A stretch of 64,000 nucleotides of DNA from Exiguobacterium flavidum (GTDB lineage Bacteria > Bacillota > Bacilli > Exiguobacteriales > Exiguobacteriaceae), in NCBI RefSeq assembly GCF_003344535.1, contig NZ_QPKS01000007.1, positions 62,001 through 126,000 of the forward strand. The letters run 5' to 3'. Each line of letters starts with the position of its first letter. The first letter of the stretch is position 1. Below, in pieces: positions 33,943-42,361 of the stretch. Position numbers and translations under genes: made by a program. Below the pieces are notes generated by a model that worked only from the letters and a program-made list of their open reading frames with translations, searched no databases and was not told the DNA's origin.

Positions 33943-35568
33943 ATGAAACGTTGGGCATTCTACCGGATTTTCGTCATCGTGACGATGTTCGCGAAATACA
34001 TCTACGTCATCTATCGGTTCAGCCGGAAACATCGCGGGACGAACAATGAGGAGTTCGAACGTCTCATGATCGGCATCGCGCGCGACTATAAAAAGAAGGC
34101 GCTCCGTCTTGAAGGACTCCTCATCAAGCTTGGGCAGTTCCTTTCGATCCGCGCCGACCTCTTCCCGCCGAGCGTCCTCCTTGAATTGACGGAGCTGATC
34201 GACCGCGTCCCTTCGAGCAAGCTCAAGGAATCGCGGGCGATCATGGAAGAGGACTGGGCGATGCCGATCGAGGACGTCGTCACGGACATCAGTCCGAAAC
34301 CGATCGCCTCCGCTTCGATCGGTGAAGTCTACAGCGCCATCCTGAAGAGCAACGGCAAGAAGGTCGCGATCAAGGTGCAGCGGCCGAACATCGAGAAAAT
34401 CATCCATACCGACTTCCGCGCGATGCGGATCGTCATCGCGATGCTCCGCCGGACGGCACTCAACAAGTCGACCGATCTGCAGAGCCTCTATCGCCAGATG
34501 GTCTTCGTGATCGGTGACGAGCTGAACTTCCAGACCGAACTGAAGAACGCCCTTTATTTCAAACAAGTCTATGAGAACAGCCCGGACATCGAGATTCCGG
34601 ACTATTATGAGGAATTTTGTACGAACCGCGTGCTCGTCATGGACTTCGTCGAGGCGGCGCGCATCACGGACCTCGACTTCCTCGAGAAACATGGAATCGA
34701 CCGCGAGGACCTCGCCCGGCGCCTTTTCCTGAACGCTGGCGAGCAGCTGCTTTTCGGAGGGAAGTTCCACGCGGACCCGCATCCCGGCAACGTCCTCGTC
34801 CGTGCTGACGGGAAGATCATCCTGCTCGACTTCGGGATGGTCGGCTCGACGACGCCTCAGGACATGCAGGCCATCCGCGGCATTCTCCAGTCGTTCGTCA
34901 CGCTCGATTACGACTCGATCGTCGACGGCCTCGAGGAGCTCCGCTTCCTCCTGCCGAACGCGAACAAACAGAACATCCGCCAGGCGATCGAACGAGCGGT
35001 CAACTTCTATCTCGAGACGAATCTCGAACAGGTCGATACGCGCGTCATCGAGAAGGTGCTTTCAGACATCGAACTGCTCGTCCGAAATGAGCCGATCCAG
35101 CTCCCGGCCGAGTTCGCCTTCTTTGGCCGGGCCGTCTCGACGCTGCTCGGCATTCTGCAAATCCTCTCCCCGCACATCAACTTCCTCGAGATCGGGAAGC
35201 CGATGGTCAAGCGGTGGCTCGAGAGCGAAGGACGGACGCAGAACCGTTACCTGAAGATCGCCGGGACGTACGGAGCCCGCTTCCTTTCACTGCCGCGCCT
35301 CGTCAACGAGGCGCTCGCGGAACCGACACGTTTCCGGTTGTTCGAGCAGCAGAAGTTCGCGCGCAACGCGAACATCGAATCACTCAAAATCCGCCAGTGG
35401 ACGAGCTCGCTCGTCGGAATCGTCAGTCTGCCGGCAGGTTATGCCGGATACTATCTCGCGGTCTATGAGATGATGGGGGCCGCCCTACTCGTCGCCGTCG
35501 TCGCCTTATGGAACGGACGGAGAATCGGACGCCAAATCGTCAGGCTGGCCGACTCTCCGTTCAAATGA
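33943..35568 (+). CDS. ABC1/UbiB atypical kinase family protein
   Basis: A 541-residue UbiB-type protein-kinase-like protein. It has the KxGQ motif (KLGQFLSIRADLFP, 62 onwards), the Ala-rich loop SASIGEVY near 123-130, the nucleotide Lys (VAIKVQRP, Lys144), the catalytic HADPHPGN and metal-binding LLDFGMVG, and two C-terminal membrane helices. In Proteobacteria UbiB helps ubiquinone synthesis; in a menaquinone-using Gram-positive it may act in isoprenoid lipid handling, which is inference. A weak GGAAGCGGG lies upstream of the ATG. A promoter was not resolved. Confidence 0.9.
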   Translation: MKRWAFYRIFVIVTMFAKYIYVIYRFSRKHRGTNNEEFERLMIGIARDYKKKALRLEGLLIKLGQFLSIRADLFPPSVLLELTELIDRVPSSKLKESRAIMEEDWAMPIEDVVTDISPKPIASASIGEVYSAILKSNGKKVAIKVQRPNIEKIIHTDFRAMRIVIAMLRRTALNKSTDLQSLYRQMVFVIGDELNFQTELKNALYFKQVYENSPDIEIPDYYEEFCTNRVLVMDFVEAARITDLDFLEKHGIDREDLARRLFLNAGEQLLFGGKFHADPHPGNVLVRADGKIILLDFGMVGSTTPQDMQAIRGILQSFVTLDYDSIVDGLEELRFLLPNANKQNIRQAIERAVNFYLETNLEQVDTRVIEKVLSDIELLVRNEPIQLPAEFAFFGRAVSTLLGILQILSPHINFLEIGKPMVKRWLESEGRTQNRYLKIAGTYGARFLSLPRLVNEALAEPTRFRLFEQQKFARNANIESLKIRQWTSSLVGIVSLPAGYAGYYLAVYEMMGAALLVAVVALWNGRRIGRQIVRLADSPFK

Positions 35569-35589
35569 ATCAATTTTATACAGAATAAA

Positions 35590-35615
35590 GTTTTTCGAGA
35601 ATAAGGACGGGGTAA
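35590..35615 (+). promoter_or_regulatory. Sigma-B-like promoter of the CDF gene
   Basis: GTTTTT (35590-35595), 14 bases, GGGTAA (35610-35615) fits the Bacillus sigma-B pattern GTTTAA-N12-14-GGGWAW well. It lies 120 bases before the CDF start. Confidence 0.6.
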
Positions 35616-35666
35616 ATAAACGGTATCGCAAAGCACGTCAATCGAGCCGCTCCTCCGTCTCGAGCG

Positions 35667-35705
35667 AAAGAACAGCAGACACATCGTCCACTGTTCTTTT
35701 CTCTT
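35667..35705 (+). other. Terminator-like hairpin in the CDF leader
   Basis: AAAGAACAG pairs with CTGTTCTTT around a 15-base loop and is followed by TTCTCTTTG. It lies after the sigma-B-like promoter and before the CDF start, so it could end the upstream transcript or attenuate the CDF gene. Confidence 0.5.
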
Positions 35706-35735
35706 TGCCCACTACTATTCAAAAGGAGTCATGAC

Positions 35736-36713
35736 ATGGCCACATTTTTCGGTTTATTGAAACGCGGAAATAAGTCCGCCCTCGCCGCAGCTCTCGTCAA
35801 TACGCTGATCGCCATCATCAAATTTATCGGATACCTGTTGACCGGGAACGTCGCCATGTTCGCTGAGATGATGCATACGACCGGCGACGCCGCCAACCAA
35901 TATTTCGTCTACATCGGTTCCGCCCTCAGCAAGAAGGCACCGACGAAGCGCTTCCCGAACGGATTCGGGCGCCTCGTCAACCTCGTCCTGCTCGCGGCGA
36001 TCCTCGTCGTCGCGATTCTCGCATATGAGACGGTACGGGAAGGCTACCTGCATCTCATTCATCCGCCGGGTGAAGCGACGTCCGGCCTTTGGATCATCCT
36101 GACCGTCCTCGGTATCGGGGTCGTTCTTGAAATCGGCGTCCTCTACAAGGCGATGACGGAAATCGCTCACGAGACCGGGTTGAAGGCCCGAGGGATTCCG
36201 CTCTTCTTCCAAAGTTTCACGAACCTCGGACGCGCGAAGCCGGCGACGAAGCTCGTCTTCCTCGAGGACCTAGTCGCGACACTCGGCGGAATCGTAGCCA
36301 TCATCGCAGTCTTGATCTCGTACTATACGCCGTTCCATCAAGCGGAAGGAATCGCCTCGATCCTGATCGGTCTGATGATGTTCTACGTCGTCGGGAACGT
36401 CTTCATGCAGAACGCAGCAGGTGCCCTCGGTGAAATCGACGAAGAGATGACTGCGAAGATCGCCGCCATCCTGCTCGCCGACTCGGAAGTACGTGACATC
36501 GAGAAGCTCGAAGTCATCAAGGAAGGCGACCACTACCATGTCGAAATCGAAGTGGAAGTCGACCCGACGCTGACGATCGCGCAAGCCGATGACATCAAGG
36601 ACCGTCTCGAGCTGCAGATCCGCGTCCTAAAAGGCGTATCGGACGTCACGATCGCTTTCGATGAGGACGATAACATCCGCCATTATCAGCCGCCAGCGAC
36701 ACCGCCGGAATGA
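35736..36713 (+). CDS. Cation diffusion facilitator (CDF) family transporter
   Basis: A 325-residue CDF protein with six helices and a cytoplasmic C-terminal domain (about 235-310, ending in DVTIAFDED). The helix 2 site is MMHTTGDAANQ, keeping the H-x3-D metal pair. Helix 5 reads LEDLVATLGG and lacks the usual second His, so metal choice may differ from classic zinc exporters; the overall layout recalls the ZnT9-like branch, tentatively. AAAAGGAGTCATGAC precedes the ATG. The upstream sigma-B-like promoter suggests a general stress role. Confidence 0.88.
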   Translation: MATFFGLLKRGNKSALAAALVNTLIAIIKFIGYLLTGNVAMFAEMMHTTGDAANQYFVYIGSALSKKAPTKRFPNGFGRLVNLVLLAAILVVAILAYETVREGYLHLIHPPGEATSGLWIILTVLGIGVVLEIGVLYKAMTEIAHETGLKARGIPLFFQSFTNLGRAKPATKLVFLEDLVATLGGIVAIIAVLISYYTPFHQAEGIASILIGLMMFYVVGNVFMQNAAGALGEIDEEMTAKIAAILLADSEVRDIEKLEVIKEGDHYHVEIEVEVDPTLTIAQADDIKDRLELQIRVLKGVSDVTIAFDEDDNIRHYQPPATPPE

Positions 36714-36739
36714 CGCACAGGGCAAATTCAACACAAATT

Positions 36740-36780
36740 CAAAGGAGCAGATCGGCAATTATCGCCGCCTGCTCCTTTTG
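36740..36780 (+). terminator. Bidirectional terminator after the CDF gene
   Basis: AAAGGAGCAG pairs with CTGCTCCTTT around an 18-base loop; T and A flanks suit both directions for convergent genes. Confidence 0.8.
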
Positions 36781-37401
36781 TCATGCTTCACCAACCGATT
36801 CTTTCGTACGGATCCGAACAGCATTCGGGTCAGTGACGTCACTCTCGGCAAGGCCGTCGATCGTCACTTCCTCAAGCGTGCATGTTTCTCGAACGACGCT
36901 CGTGATTTCCCCCCGCCAGTGCGGCAACAGGTGATATAAATCCGCTTCGAGCCCGTCCTGCTTCACTGCGATCTGCATCCGTGTAACCCTTATGCCGTCA
37001 TCCAACGAGTCGACGGCATCCTCATGTGTTTGAAGCTCGATCCGAAAACCGTACGGCGTAGCGAGGAACGTCCGTCGCTCTCCATCGTCGACGCTCCAGC
37101 CGAGGCGCCGGGCGCGTTCGCAGATTTTCCGTTTCTCGTCGTCCGAGACGAGGAGGCCGATGTGGTCGAACATCACCCGTTTGCCGAAACCGAACGTGAT
37201 GTTGACCGCCCCCCGCTTCATCTCGACGATGCGAAAGAGGACCTTCTTCTCCCGAAAATCGTCCCATTCGAGCGGTGGGTTGAACTCCTGAAACGTTCCT
37301 TCATGTTTGCCGATCCTTTGGGTGACGCGAAATCCCTGGTTCATATAAAATCGTTCCGTCTCCTCGACGAACGGTGTCCAGTAATGAAAATGGAATAACA
37401 T
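36781..37401 (-). CDS. VOC (glyoxalase-fold) family protein
   Basis: A 206-residue protein of the vicinal oxygen chelate fold, with an N-terminal half like glyoxalase/bleomycin-resistance domains (FHYWTPFVEETERFY; VMFDHIGLLVSDDEK near residues 75-89). The C-terminal quarter is less conserved. Possible metal ligands are His4 or His6, His80 and Glu125-type residues, but assignment is uncertain and no reaction can be named. The ATG at 37401 is preferred since AAGGAAGG lies upstream at good distance; a GTG nine bases earlier is possible. Confidence 0.75.
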   Translation of the reverse strand: MLFHFHYWTPFVEETERFYMNQGFRVTQRIGKHEGTFQEFNPPLEWDDFREKKVLFRIVEMKRGAVNITFGFGKRVMFDHIGLLVSDDEKRKICERARRLGWSVDDGERRTFLATPYGFRIELQTHEDAVDSLDDGIRVTRMQIAVKQDGLEADLYHLLPHWRGEITSVVRETCTLEEVTIDGLAESDVTDPNAVRIRTKESVGEA

Positions 37402-37442
37402 GAGATACACCTTCCTTTTTCTGACTATTCCAGTTCAGGATA

Positions 37443-37483
37443 ACAAAAAAAGCTCTCCCTGCCTATTCAGGCCGGAAGAGCTT
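37443..37483 (-). terminator. Intrinsic terminator of the nuclease gene
   Basis: AAGCTCT and inner CC/CCT arms pair with AGAGCTT across a small loop on the minus strand; TTTTTTT follows. Confidence 0.85.
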
Positions 37484-37505
37484 CGCTTGATTGTTGTTTG
37501 GTTTC

Positions 37506-38183
37506 TCATTGTGCTCGGCGGAAGCCGGCGTCTCTCGCGTCCTGTTCGCTGCAGAACATCTCTTCTGGTTTCACTTCATCGTAGGAGCGCCCGCCCGGCA
37601 GATGGTAGAGCTTTGCGCCGGAACGATTGATGTTGCCTTTGATCGCACAATCCGGATCGTCAGAGAGCGCCTCGTCGAATCCTCTGTCGGTCGCATAGTT
37701 CTCGATCGACCAGATCCCTCTTTCTTCCTCACGAGCGGTCTTCTCGATGGCGCGAAATTCGTCGACGTATCGCGTGTCCGGTTCGAATACATAAGCGACT
37801 CGAGCGAGTCCTTCACGCAGCAGGACCTGATTGATCATCTCGTCATCCTTCCAGACATATGCGAGCAACCGGCCGTACTTGTCACGTTCCGAGACGTCCC
37901 GTTCGAGCGTCACTTTCGTTCCTTCCGGCAGCAACTCCTTCGTCAGACGCGAGGCTTCCTGTCCGAACGGCTGGACAGGTTTATCCGGATGGACCGTCTC
38001 TGGCGTGTCGATCAGTAGCATCCGGACGTCCTCGACTTTTCCGTTCTCGCTGCGCACCTCGATCGTATCGCCGTCGACGACGCGCTCGACCGTCACGGTG
38101 TTCGTCTTCCCTTCAGGAGCGGCGACATCCGTCGTACTGCAGCCTGCGAGCAGCATGCTCGCGATGATGACCCATCGCTTCAT
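37506..38183 (-). CDS. Lipoprotein thermonuclease (SNase family) with sunset-type C-terminal domain
   Basis: A 225-residue secreted nuclease. The N-terminus is a lipoprotein signal (lipobox LLAGC, Cys15). The SNase fold follows: RVVDGDTIEV, MLLIDTPETVHP and SERDKYGRLLAYVW, with the catalytic Arg in RLLIDTPE-like and DKYGR segments typical of thermonuclease. The last 50 residues (KGNINRSG, YHLPGG, FCSEQDARDAGFR) form the small domain often attached to such nucleases, called sunset. It would degrade extracellular DNA or RNA. Its ATG overlaps the stop of the DCC-family gene (ATGA). Confidence 0.9.
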   Translation of the reverse strand: MKRWVIIASMLLAGCSTTDVAAPEGKTNTVTVERVVDGDTIEVRSENGKVEDVRMLLIDTPETVHPDKPVQPFGQEASRLTKELLPEGTKVTLERDVSERDKYGRLLAYVWKDDEMINQVLLREGLARVAYVFEPDTRYVDEFRAIEKTAREEERGIWSIENYATDRGFDEALSDDPDCAIKGNINRSGAKLYHLPGGRSYDEVKPEEMFCSEQDARDAGFRRAQ

Positions 38184-38548
38184 ACCGGCCCTCTATTCCC
38201 TGACAGCGAACAATTCTCCTCGCAACGGACAGGGACGACACGATTTCTTGCGATGAAATCATATAGGGGTTGACCAAATCCGGCCAAGATCGACAACAGG
38301 ACGAACGGGGCGAACGGACGGAGCATCGGCAAGGTGCGTGTCAGCAGCAGGACTCCGTCGATGCCGCCGTAGCGAACCTCGCCGCGCTCGACATGCATGC
38401 GCGCAAGCAGGACATCGCGGTCTTGCGCCGGCTCAATCCGGGCATCACGAAAGCTCAGGATCCCTTGAGCGTCAAGCTTCTCGAGCAACGCCCGGGAACG
38501 CCGGCAAAGCGGACAGTCCCCATCGTAATAGACCGTCAAACGCTTCAC
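38180..38548 (-). CDS. DCC family thiol-disulfide oxidoreductase-like protein (DUF393)
   Basis: A 122-residue protein with the DxDCPLC-type motif YDGDCPLC (Cys12, Cys15), the thioredoxin-like signature of the DUF393/DCC family. A hydrophobic stretch (FVLLSILAGFG) lies in the C-terminal half. The physiological partner is unknown. I chose GTG at 38548, which overlaps the SDR stop as GTGA; GTG at 38563 would overlap further. It is coupled at both ends: SDR, DCC, nuclease lie in one operon-like string. Confidence 0.82.
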   Translation of the reverse strand: MKRLTVYYDGDCPLCRRSRALLEKLDAQGILSFRDARIEPAQDRDVLLARMHVERGEVRYGGIDGVLLLTRTLPMLRPFAPFVLLSILAGFGQPLYDFIARNRVVPVRCEENCSLSGNRGPV

Positions 38549-39192
38549 TTCTTGAAAACCCACTCGACCTGGTCGCGCGTCTCGTACAGCTCATAAAACG
38601 CATCCGCGATATGCGCCGGGTCGAAGAAGCCGCCACGCTCGACCGTGCCGGCGATCGTGACCGTCCCGACATAGACGCCTTTGTCCGCGAGCGTCTCGTT
38701 CAACATGTAGACGAGCTGTCTCAGGCCTGCCTTGCCGATCGACAGGCCAGGGAGGGACTTGATCGGGTGAAGCGCCGTTCCGCCTCCGGTCATGAGAATC
38801 GTCCCTTCCCCCCGCTCGACCATCGCAGGGGCGACGAGCTGTGCGGCATGAAGAGCACCAAGCACGTCGATTTCGAACTCCTTCGCCACCTGCTCCGCCT
38901 CGACTTCAAGGACCGACGCCTGATGCAGCATCGAAGCGTTGTAGTGAAGGACGTCGACCTGCCCGTATTGCTCGATCGTCCAATTGATCAGCGATTCGAT
39001 GTCCTGGCGTCTCGAAGCATCACACTCGACGCCCACAGCTTCGATTCCTTCCTCCTTCAAGGAGGAGACGACCGCAGACAACGTCTCGGTCTTTCGGGCC
39101 GCACAGACGACGTGGAACCCTTCTCTTCCGAATCGTTTCGCGATTTCGAGCCCATTCCCTGGTCCTGCTCCGATGATGATGATCGTCTTCAT
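38545..39192 (-). CDS. Short-chain dehydrogenase/reductase lacking the catalytic Tyr
   Basis: A 215-residue SDR-like Rossmann protein: GAGPGNGLEIAKRF near 8-21 in place of the usual TGxxxGxG, and HYNASML replaces the NNAG motif. In the active site the usual Tyr-x3-Lys reads LSIGK, so the Tyr is Leu while the Lys stays. Catalysis by the normal SDR mechanism is therefore doubtful. The start follows AAGAGGAGGTATTTTC. It heads a string with the DCC and nuclease genes, but shared function is not apparent. Confidence 0.83.
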   Translation of the reverse strand: MKTIIIIGAGPGNGLEIAKRFGREGFHVVCAARKTETLSAVVSSLKEEGIEAVGVECDASRRQDIESLINWTIEQYGQVDVLHYNASMLHQASVLEVEAEQVAKEFEIDVLGALHAAQLVAPAMVERGEGTILMTGGGTALHPIKSLPGLSIGKAGLRQLVYMLNETLADKGVYVGTVTIAGTVERGGFFDPAHIADAFYELYETRDQVEWVFKK

Positions 39193-39255
39193 GAAAATAC
39201 CTCCTCTTATTTGAATTCCATATCGCTTTTCATTCCCTGTTCGTGCGCCTTGTAT

Positions 39256-39528
39256 TCAGAAATCAAGCAACGAAGAAGGTTTTTCCTCTTCGTCTGTAGA
39301 AAGCCCTAGAAACTTCGCCATCATCGGATCGACTTTCGGTTCCGGGTTCGCAGCACCGGGTACGACGACCTGAGGGGCGGATGTCCCTGCCGGCTCCTCA
39401 CTGAGCAGCAACAGCTCACAGTAAGCTTTCAGCGCCGCGACCTCCTGAGTCCTGACCGTACCGGTCGTCTGTCCGATGCGCTCCATCGCTTGTCTCATCT
39501 TTTCGATTACTTGTTGTTCACTGATCAT
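39256..39528 (-). CDS. ywdI: YwdI family protein (DUF5327)
   Basis: A 90-residue soluble protein matching YwdI/DUF5327: an N-terminal helical region (QVIEKMRQAMERIGQ, then EVAALKAYCELLLLSE), a Pro/Ala-rich linker and a short acidic tail ending SSLLDF. Its function is unknown. I chose ATG at 39528 since AAAGGTGA lies eight bases upstream. Neighbourhood to YwdK-type genes supports the name. Confidence 0.78.
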   Translation of the reverse strand: MISEQQVIEKMRQAMERIGQTTGTVRTQEVAALKAYCELLLLSEEPAGTSAPQVVVPGAANPEPKVDPMMAKFLGLSTDEEEKPSSLLDF

Positions 39529-39585
39529 GATCATTCACCTTTCTTATTCGACGGAAGGCATTATTTCAGGAAGGAAGTGCTTCAA

Positions 39586-40554
39586 TTGATACGTACCGCA
39601 CTGATCGGATTCGGACTCGCGGGAGAACATCTTCATGCGCCTTATCTGAGGGGACCGGATTACGAGTTGACGGCCGTCCAGTCGAGCCGTCCGGACGCCG
39701 TTCGGGCGAACTACCCGGATGTCCCTGTCTACGGCTCGCTCCATGATATTCTCTCGCACCACGACATCGACCTCGTCGTCATCGCGACACCGAACGCCGA
39801 GCATTATCCGCTCGCGAAACAGGCGCTCGAGCATGGTTGTCACGTTCTCGTCGAGAAACCGTTCACGGTCACACTCGAGGAGGCGGAGCATCTTTCAGCA
39901 CTCGCTTCTTCCGTCGATCGTTTGCTAACAGTCTACCACAACCGCCGTTATGTGAAGGATTTCCATACGTTGATCAAGCTGAAGGAAGCCGGTGAATTCG
40001 GCGATATCTATACGTTCGAGGCGCACTACGACCGCTATCGTCCGGACGTCAAGGAACGGTGGCGCGAGCAGGACGTCCCCGGTGCCGGCCTGCTCTATGA
40101 CCTCGGTTCGCACCTGATCGACCAGGCGTTGACGCTCTATGGCGAAATGCCGGATCGTGTCTTTTGCGACCAGACGATCCAGAGGACGGGAGGCATCGTC
40201 GATGATTATACCCACCTCATCCTCGCCTTCGGAACGAGGCGTGCCGTCCTGCATATCGGTTCGATCGTCCCTTCGCCCGGGCATTCACTCGTCGTCCACG
40301 GGACGGAAGCAAGCTTCTTCGTCGATACGGTCGACACGGAGCGTGAGACGTTCGAATGGGCGTTGCCCGAGCAGCCGGCGATCGCACGCCCGTTCCTCGC
40401 CTCGTCCTTCGCCGACTATTACCTCGACCTCGCCCGTGCCATCCGCGGCGAGGCTCCGCTTGCGGTGACGACCGAGGAGTGCGTATCCGTCATGAATATC
40501 ATCGAATGTGCTCAAAAAAGCGTAAAAGAGGGTAAATGGATAAGACTGGAGTAA
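39586..40554 (+). CDS. Gfo/Idh/MocA family oxidoreductase
   Basis: A 322-residue NAD(P)-dependent oxidoreductase with the Rossmann loop IGFGLAGEHLHAPY near 7-20, ATPNAEHY and the EKPFTVTLEEAE segment (EKP motif) near 90-101, plus GAGLLYDLGSHLIDQAL typical of the catalytic domain. The substrate is unknown but probably a polyol or sugar. Start is TTG with GGAAGGAAG eight bases upstream; the frame extends to 39490 but without a ribosome site. It ends 30 bases before glpD, so the two are likely co-transcribed. Confidence 0.85.
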   Translation: MIRTALIGFGLAGEHLHAPYLRGPDYELTAVQSSRPDAVRANYPDVPVYGSLHDILSHHDIDLVVIATPNAEHYPLAKQALEHGCHVLVEKPFTVTLEEAEHLSALASSVDRLLTVYHNRRYVKDFHTLIKLKEAGEFGDIYTFEAHYDRYRPDVKERWREQDVPGAGLLYDLGSHLIDQALTLYGEMPDRVFCDQTIQRTGGIVDDYTHLILAFGTRRAVLHIGSIVPSPGHSLVVHGTEASFFVDTVDTERETFEWALPEQPAIARPFLASSFADYYLDLARAIRGEAPLAVTTEECVSVMNIIECAQKSVKEGKWIRLE

Positions 40555-40584
40555 TCACAAATTTCGAACAGGGGGAATCGCGAT

Positions 40585-42243
40585 ATGTTCTCAAGTACAG
40601 AACGCACAGCATGGCTCGAAGAGATGGGGCAGGAACTGCTTGATGTCCTCGTCATCGGCGGCGGCATCACGGGCGCAGGCATCCTGCTCGACGCGCAAAG
40701 CCGGGGCATGCGCACCGGGTTGATCGAGATGCAGGATTTTGCCGAAGGGACTTCGAGCCGCTCGACGAAGCTCGTCCACGGCGGTCTTCGTTACTTGAAA
40801 CAATTCGAAGTCAAACTCGTCGCGGAGGTCGGGAAGGAGCGCGCGATCGTCTACGAGAATGCGCCGCACGTCACGACGCCTGAATGGATGATGCTACCGT
40901 TGATCGAGGGCGGGACGTTCGGCAGTCTGTCGACATCGGTCGGACTTCGCGTCTATGACCAGCTGGCCGGCGTACGACGCCATGAACGACGCTCGATGTT
41001 GTCCAAGGAGGAGACGCTGCATTATGAGCCGCTCCTTCGTTCGGAACACCTCGTCGGCGGCGGACGGTATGTGGAGTACCGGACGGACGATGCACGTCTG
41101 ACGATCGAGGTGCTGAAGGCAGCCATCTCCTATGGCGGAAGAGCCGTCAACTATACGAAGGCGGAGTCGCTCGTCTACCATAACGGCAAGGCAGTCGGCG
41201 TCGACGTACGGGACGTGTTGACAGGGAAGACCTACACGATTCGCGCGAAGAAAATCATCAACGCGACAGGACCGTGGGTAGATGAACTGCGTGAAAAGGA
41301 TGGATCGAAATCAGGAAAATCGCTCCACCTGACGAAGGGTGTCCACCTCGTCATCGACCAGTCCCGCTTCCCGCTCCGTCAGGCAATCTACTTCGACGTC
41401 GCAGATGGCCGGATGATCTTCGCTATCCCGCGCGACGGGAAGGCGTACATCGGAACGACCGACACGAACTATACAGGTGATATCCTGGAGCCAGGCGTCA
41501 CGGTCGAGGACCGGGACTACCTGCTGCAAGCGACGAACGATATGTTCAACGTCGAACTGACGGCTGAGGACGTCGAGTCCTCGTGGTCCGGCCTGCGTCC
41601 GCTTATCCACGAAGACGGGAAGGATCCGAGTGAACTGTCACGGAAGGACGAAATCTTCGTCTCTCCATCCGGCCTGATGTCGATCGCAGGCGGCAAGCTG
41701 ACAGGATACCGGAAGATGGCCGAACGAATCGTCGACATGGTGGCAAAACAATTCAAGGAAGAAGAGGACCGGATCTACCTCGCCTCCCGGACGGCGAAGA
41801 TTCGCCTCGGAGGTGGTCACCCGGAAGGAAGCAAAGGATTCGAGCGCTACCTGAAGGAACAGCAGCCTAAAGGCGAGGCGCTCGGTCTCTCACCGAATGA
41901 GACGACTTGGCTGATCCAGCGTTACGGAACGGACGTCGAGCGGGTCTTCGACCTGATTCGTGCTCGCGGTCCGGAAGCAGCTCGCTATCAACTTCCTCTC
42001 CACTGGTATGCCGCCCTTCTTTACGGGCTCGAGAACGAGCTCGTCATGCAGCCTGGGGATTTCCTGAATCGCCGCTCTTCCGCCGTCTTCTTCGATTTCC
42101 CGAGAGCACAGCAATACGCAGACGGCGTTCTCGCCGCGATGCGTACCGAGCTCGGTTGGTCGCCGGAAGAAGAGGCGAAGGCCAATGAGAGTATCAAGCG
42201 CGAATTTGATGCGGTCCGAATCAATGATGCAATCTCCCTCTGA
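40585..42243 (+). CDS. glpD: Aerobic glycerol-3-phosphate dehydrogenase
   Basis: A 552-residue FAD enzyme oxidising glycerol-3-phosphate to dihydroxyacetone phosphate and passing electrons to menaquinone at the membrane. FAD-binding VIGGGITGAGILLDAQSRG, SSRSTKLVHGGLRYL near 52-66 and AIPRDGKAYIGTTDT in the substrate domain are all conserved, as is the GlpD C-terminal domain. AGGGGGAATCGCGAT precedes the ATG. Neither glpF nor glpK is adjacent, and I saw no GlpP-type antiterminator hairpin in the 30-base gap, so regulation probably differs from B. subtilis. Confidence 0.95.
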   Translation: MFSSTERTAWLEEMGQELLDVLVIGGGITGAGILLDAQSRGMRTGLIEMQDFAEGTSSRSTKLVHGGLRYLKQFEVKLVAEVGKERAIVYENAPHVTTPEWMMLPLIEGGTFGSLSTSVGLRVYDQLAGVRRHERRSMLSKEETLHYEPLLRSEHLVGGGRYVEYRTDDARLTIEVLKAAISYGGRAVNYTKAESLVYHNGKAVGVDVRDVLTGKTYTIRAKKIINATGPWVDELREKDGSKSGKSLHLTKGVHLVIDQSRFPLRQAIYFDVADGRMIFAIPRDGKAYIGTTDTNYTGDILEPGVTVEDRDYLLQATNDMFNVELTAEDVESSWSGLRPLIHEDGKDPSELSRKDEIFVSPSGLMSIAGGKLTGYRKMAERIVDMVAKQFKEEEDRIYLASRTAKIRLGGGHPEGSKGFERYLKEQQPKGEALGLSPNETTWLIQRYGTDVERVFDLIRARGPEAARYQLPLHWYAALLYGLENELVMQPGDFLNRRSSAVFFDFPRAQQYADGVLAAMRTELGWSPEEEAKANESIKREFDAVRINDAISL

Positions 42244-42249
42244 TCATTC

Positions 42250-42287
42250 ATCCTGTCTCAGGCTCCGGCCTGAGACAGGATTTTTTT
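42250..42287 (+). terminator. Intrinsic terminator of glpD
   Basis: ATCCTGTCTCAGGC forms a 14-base-pair stem with its complement and a TCCG loop, then TTTTTTT. Confidence 0.95.
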
Positions 42288-42296
42288 CGAACAGAC

Positions 42297-42343
42297 GAAA
42301 AACGGGTTCACACCTCTCACGAGAGAAGTGCGAACCCGTTTTG
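42297..42343 (-). terminator. Intrinsic terminator of the CAT-type permease gene
   Basis: AAAACGGGTTC and inner TCTC arms pair with the complement on the minus strand, then TTTTTC. Confidence 0.88.
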
Positions 42344-42361
42344 AATTTGAGTTTTTTCGAA

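Noticed and set aside
33820-34782. 320-residue minus-strand frame opposite the UbiB gene
   Set aside because: Antisense shadow; the + strand protein has all UbiB motifs.
35616-35735. NiCo-type riboswitch before the CDF gene
   Set aside because: The leader is short and I could not place the four-way junction motifs, so only the hairpin is reported.
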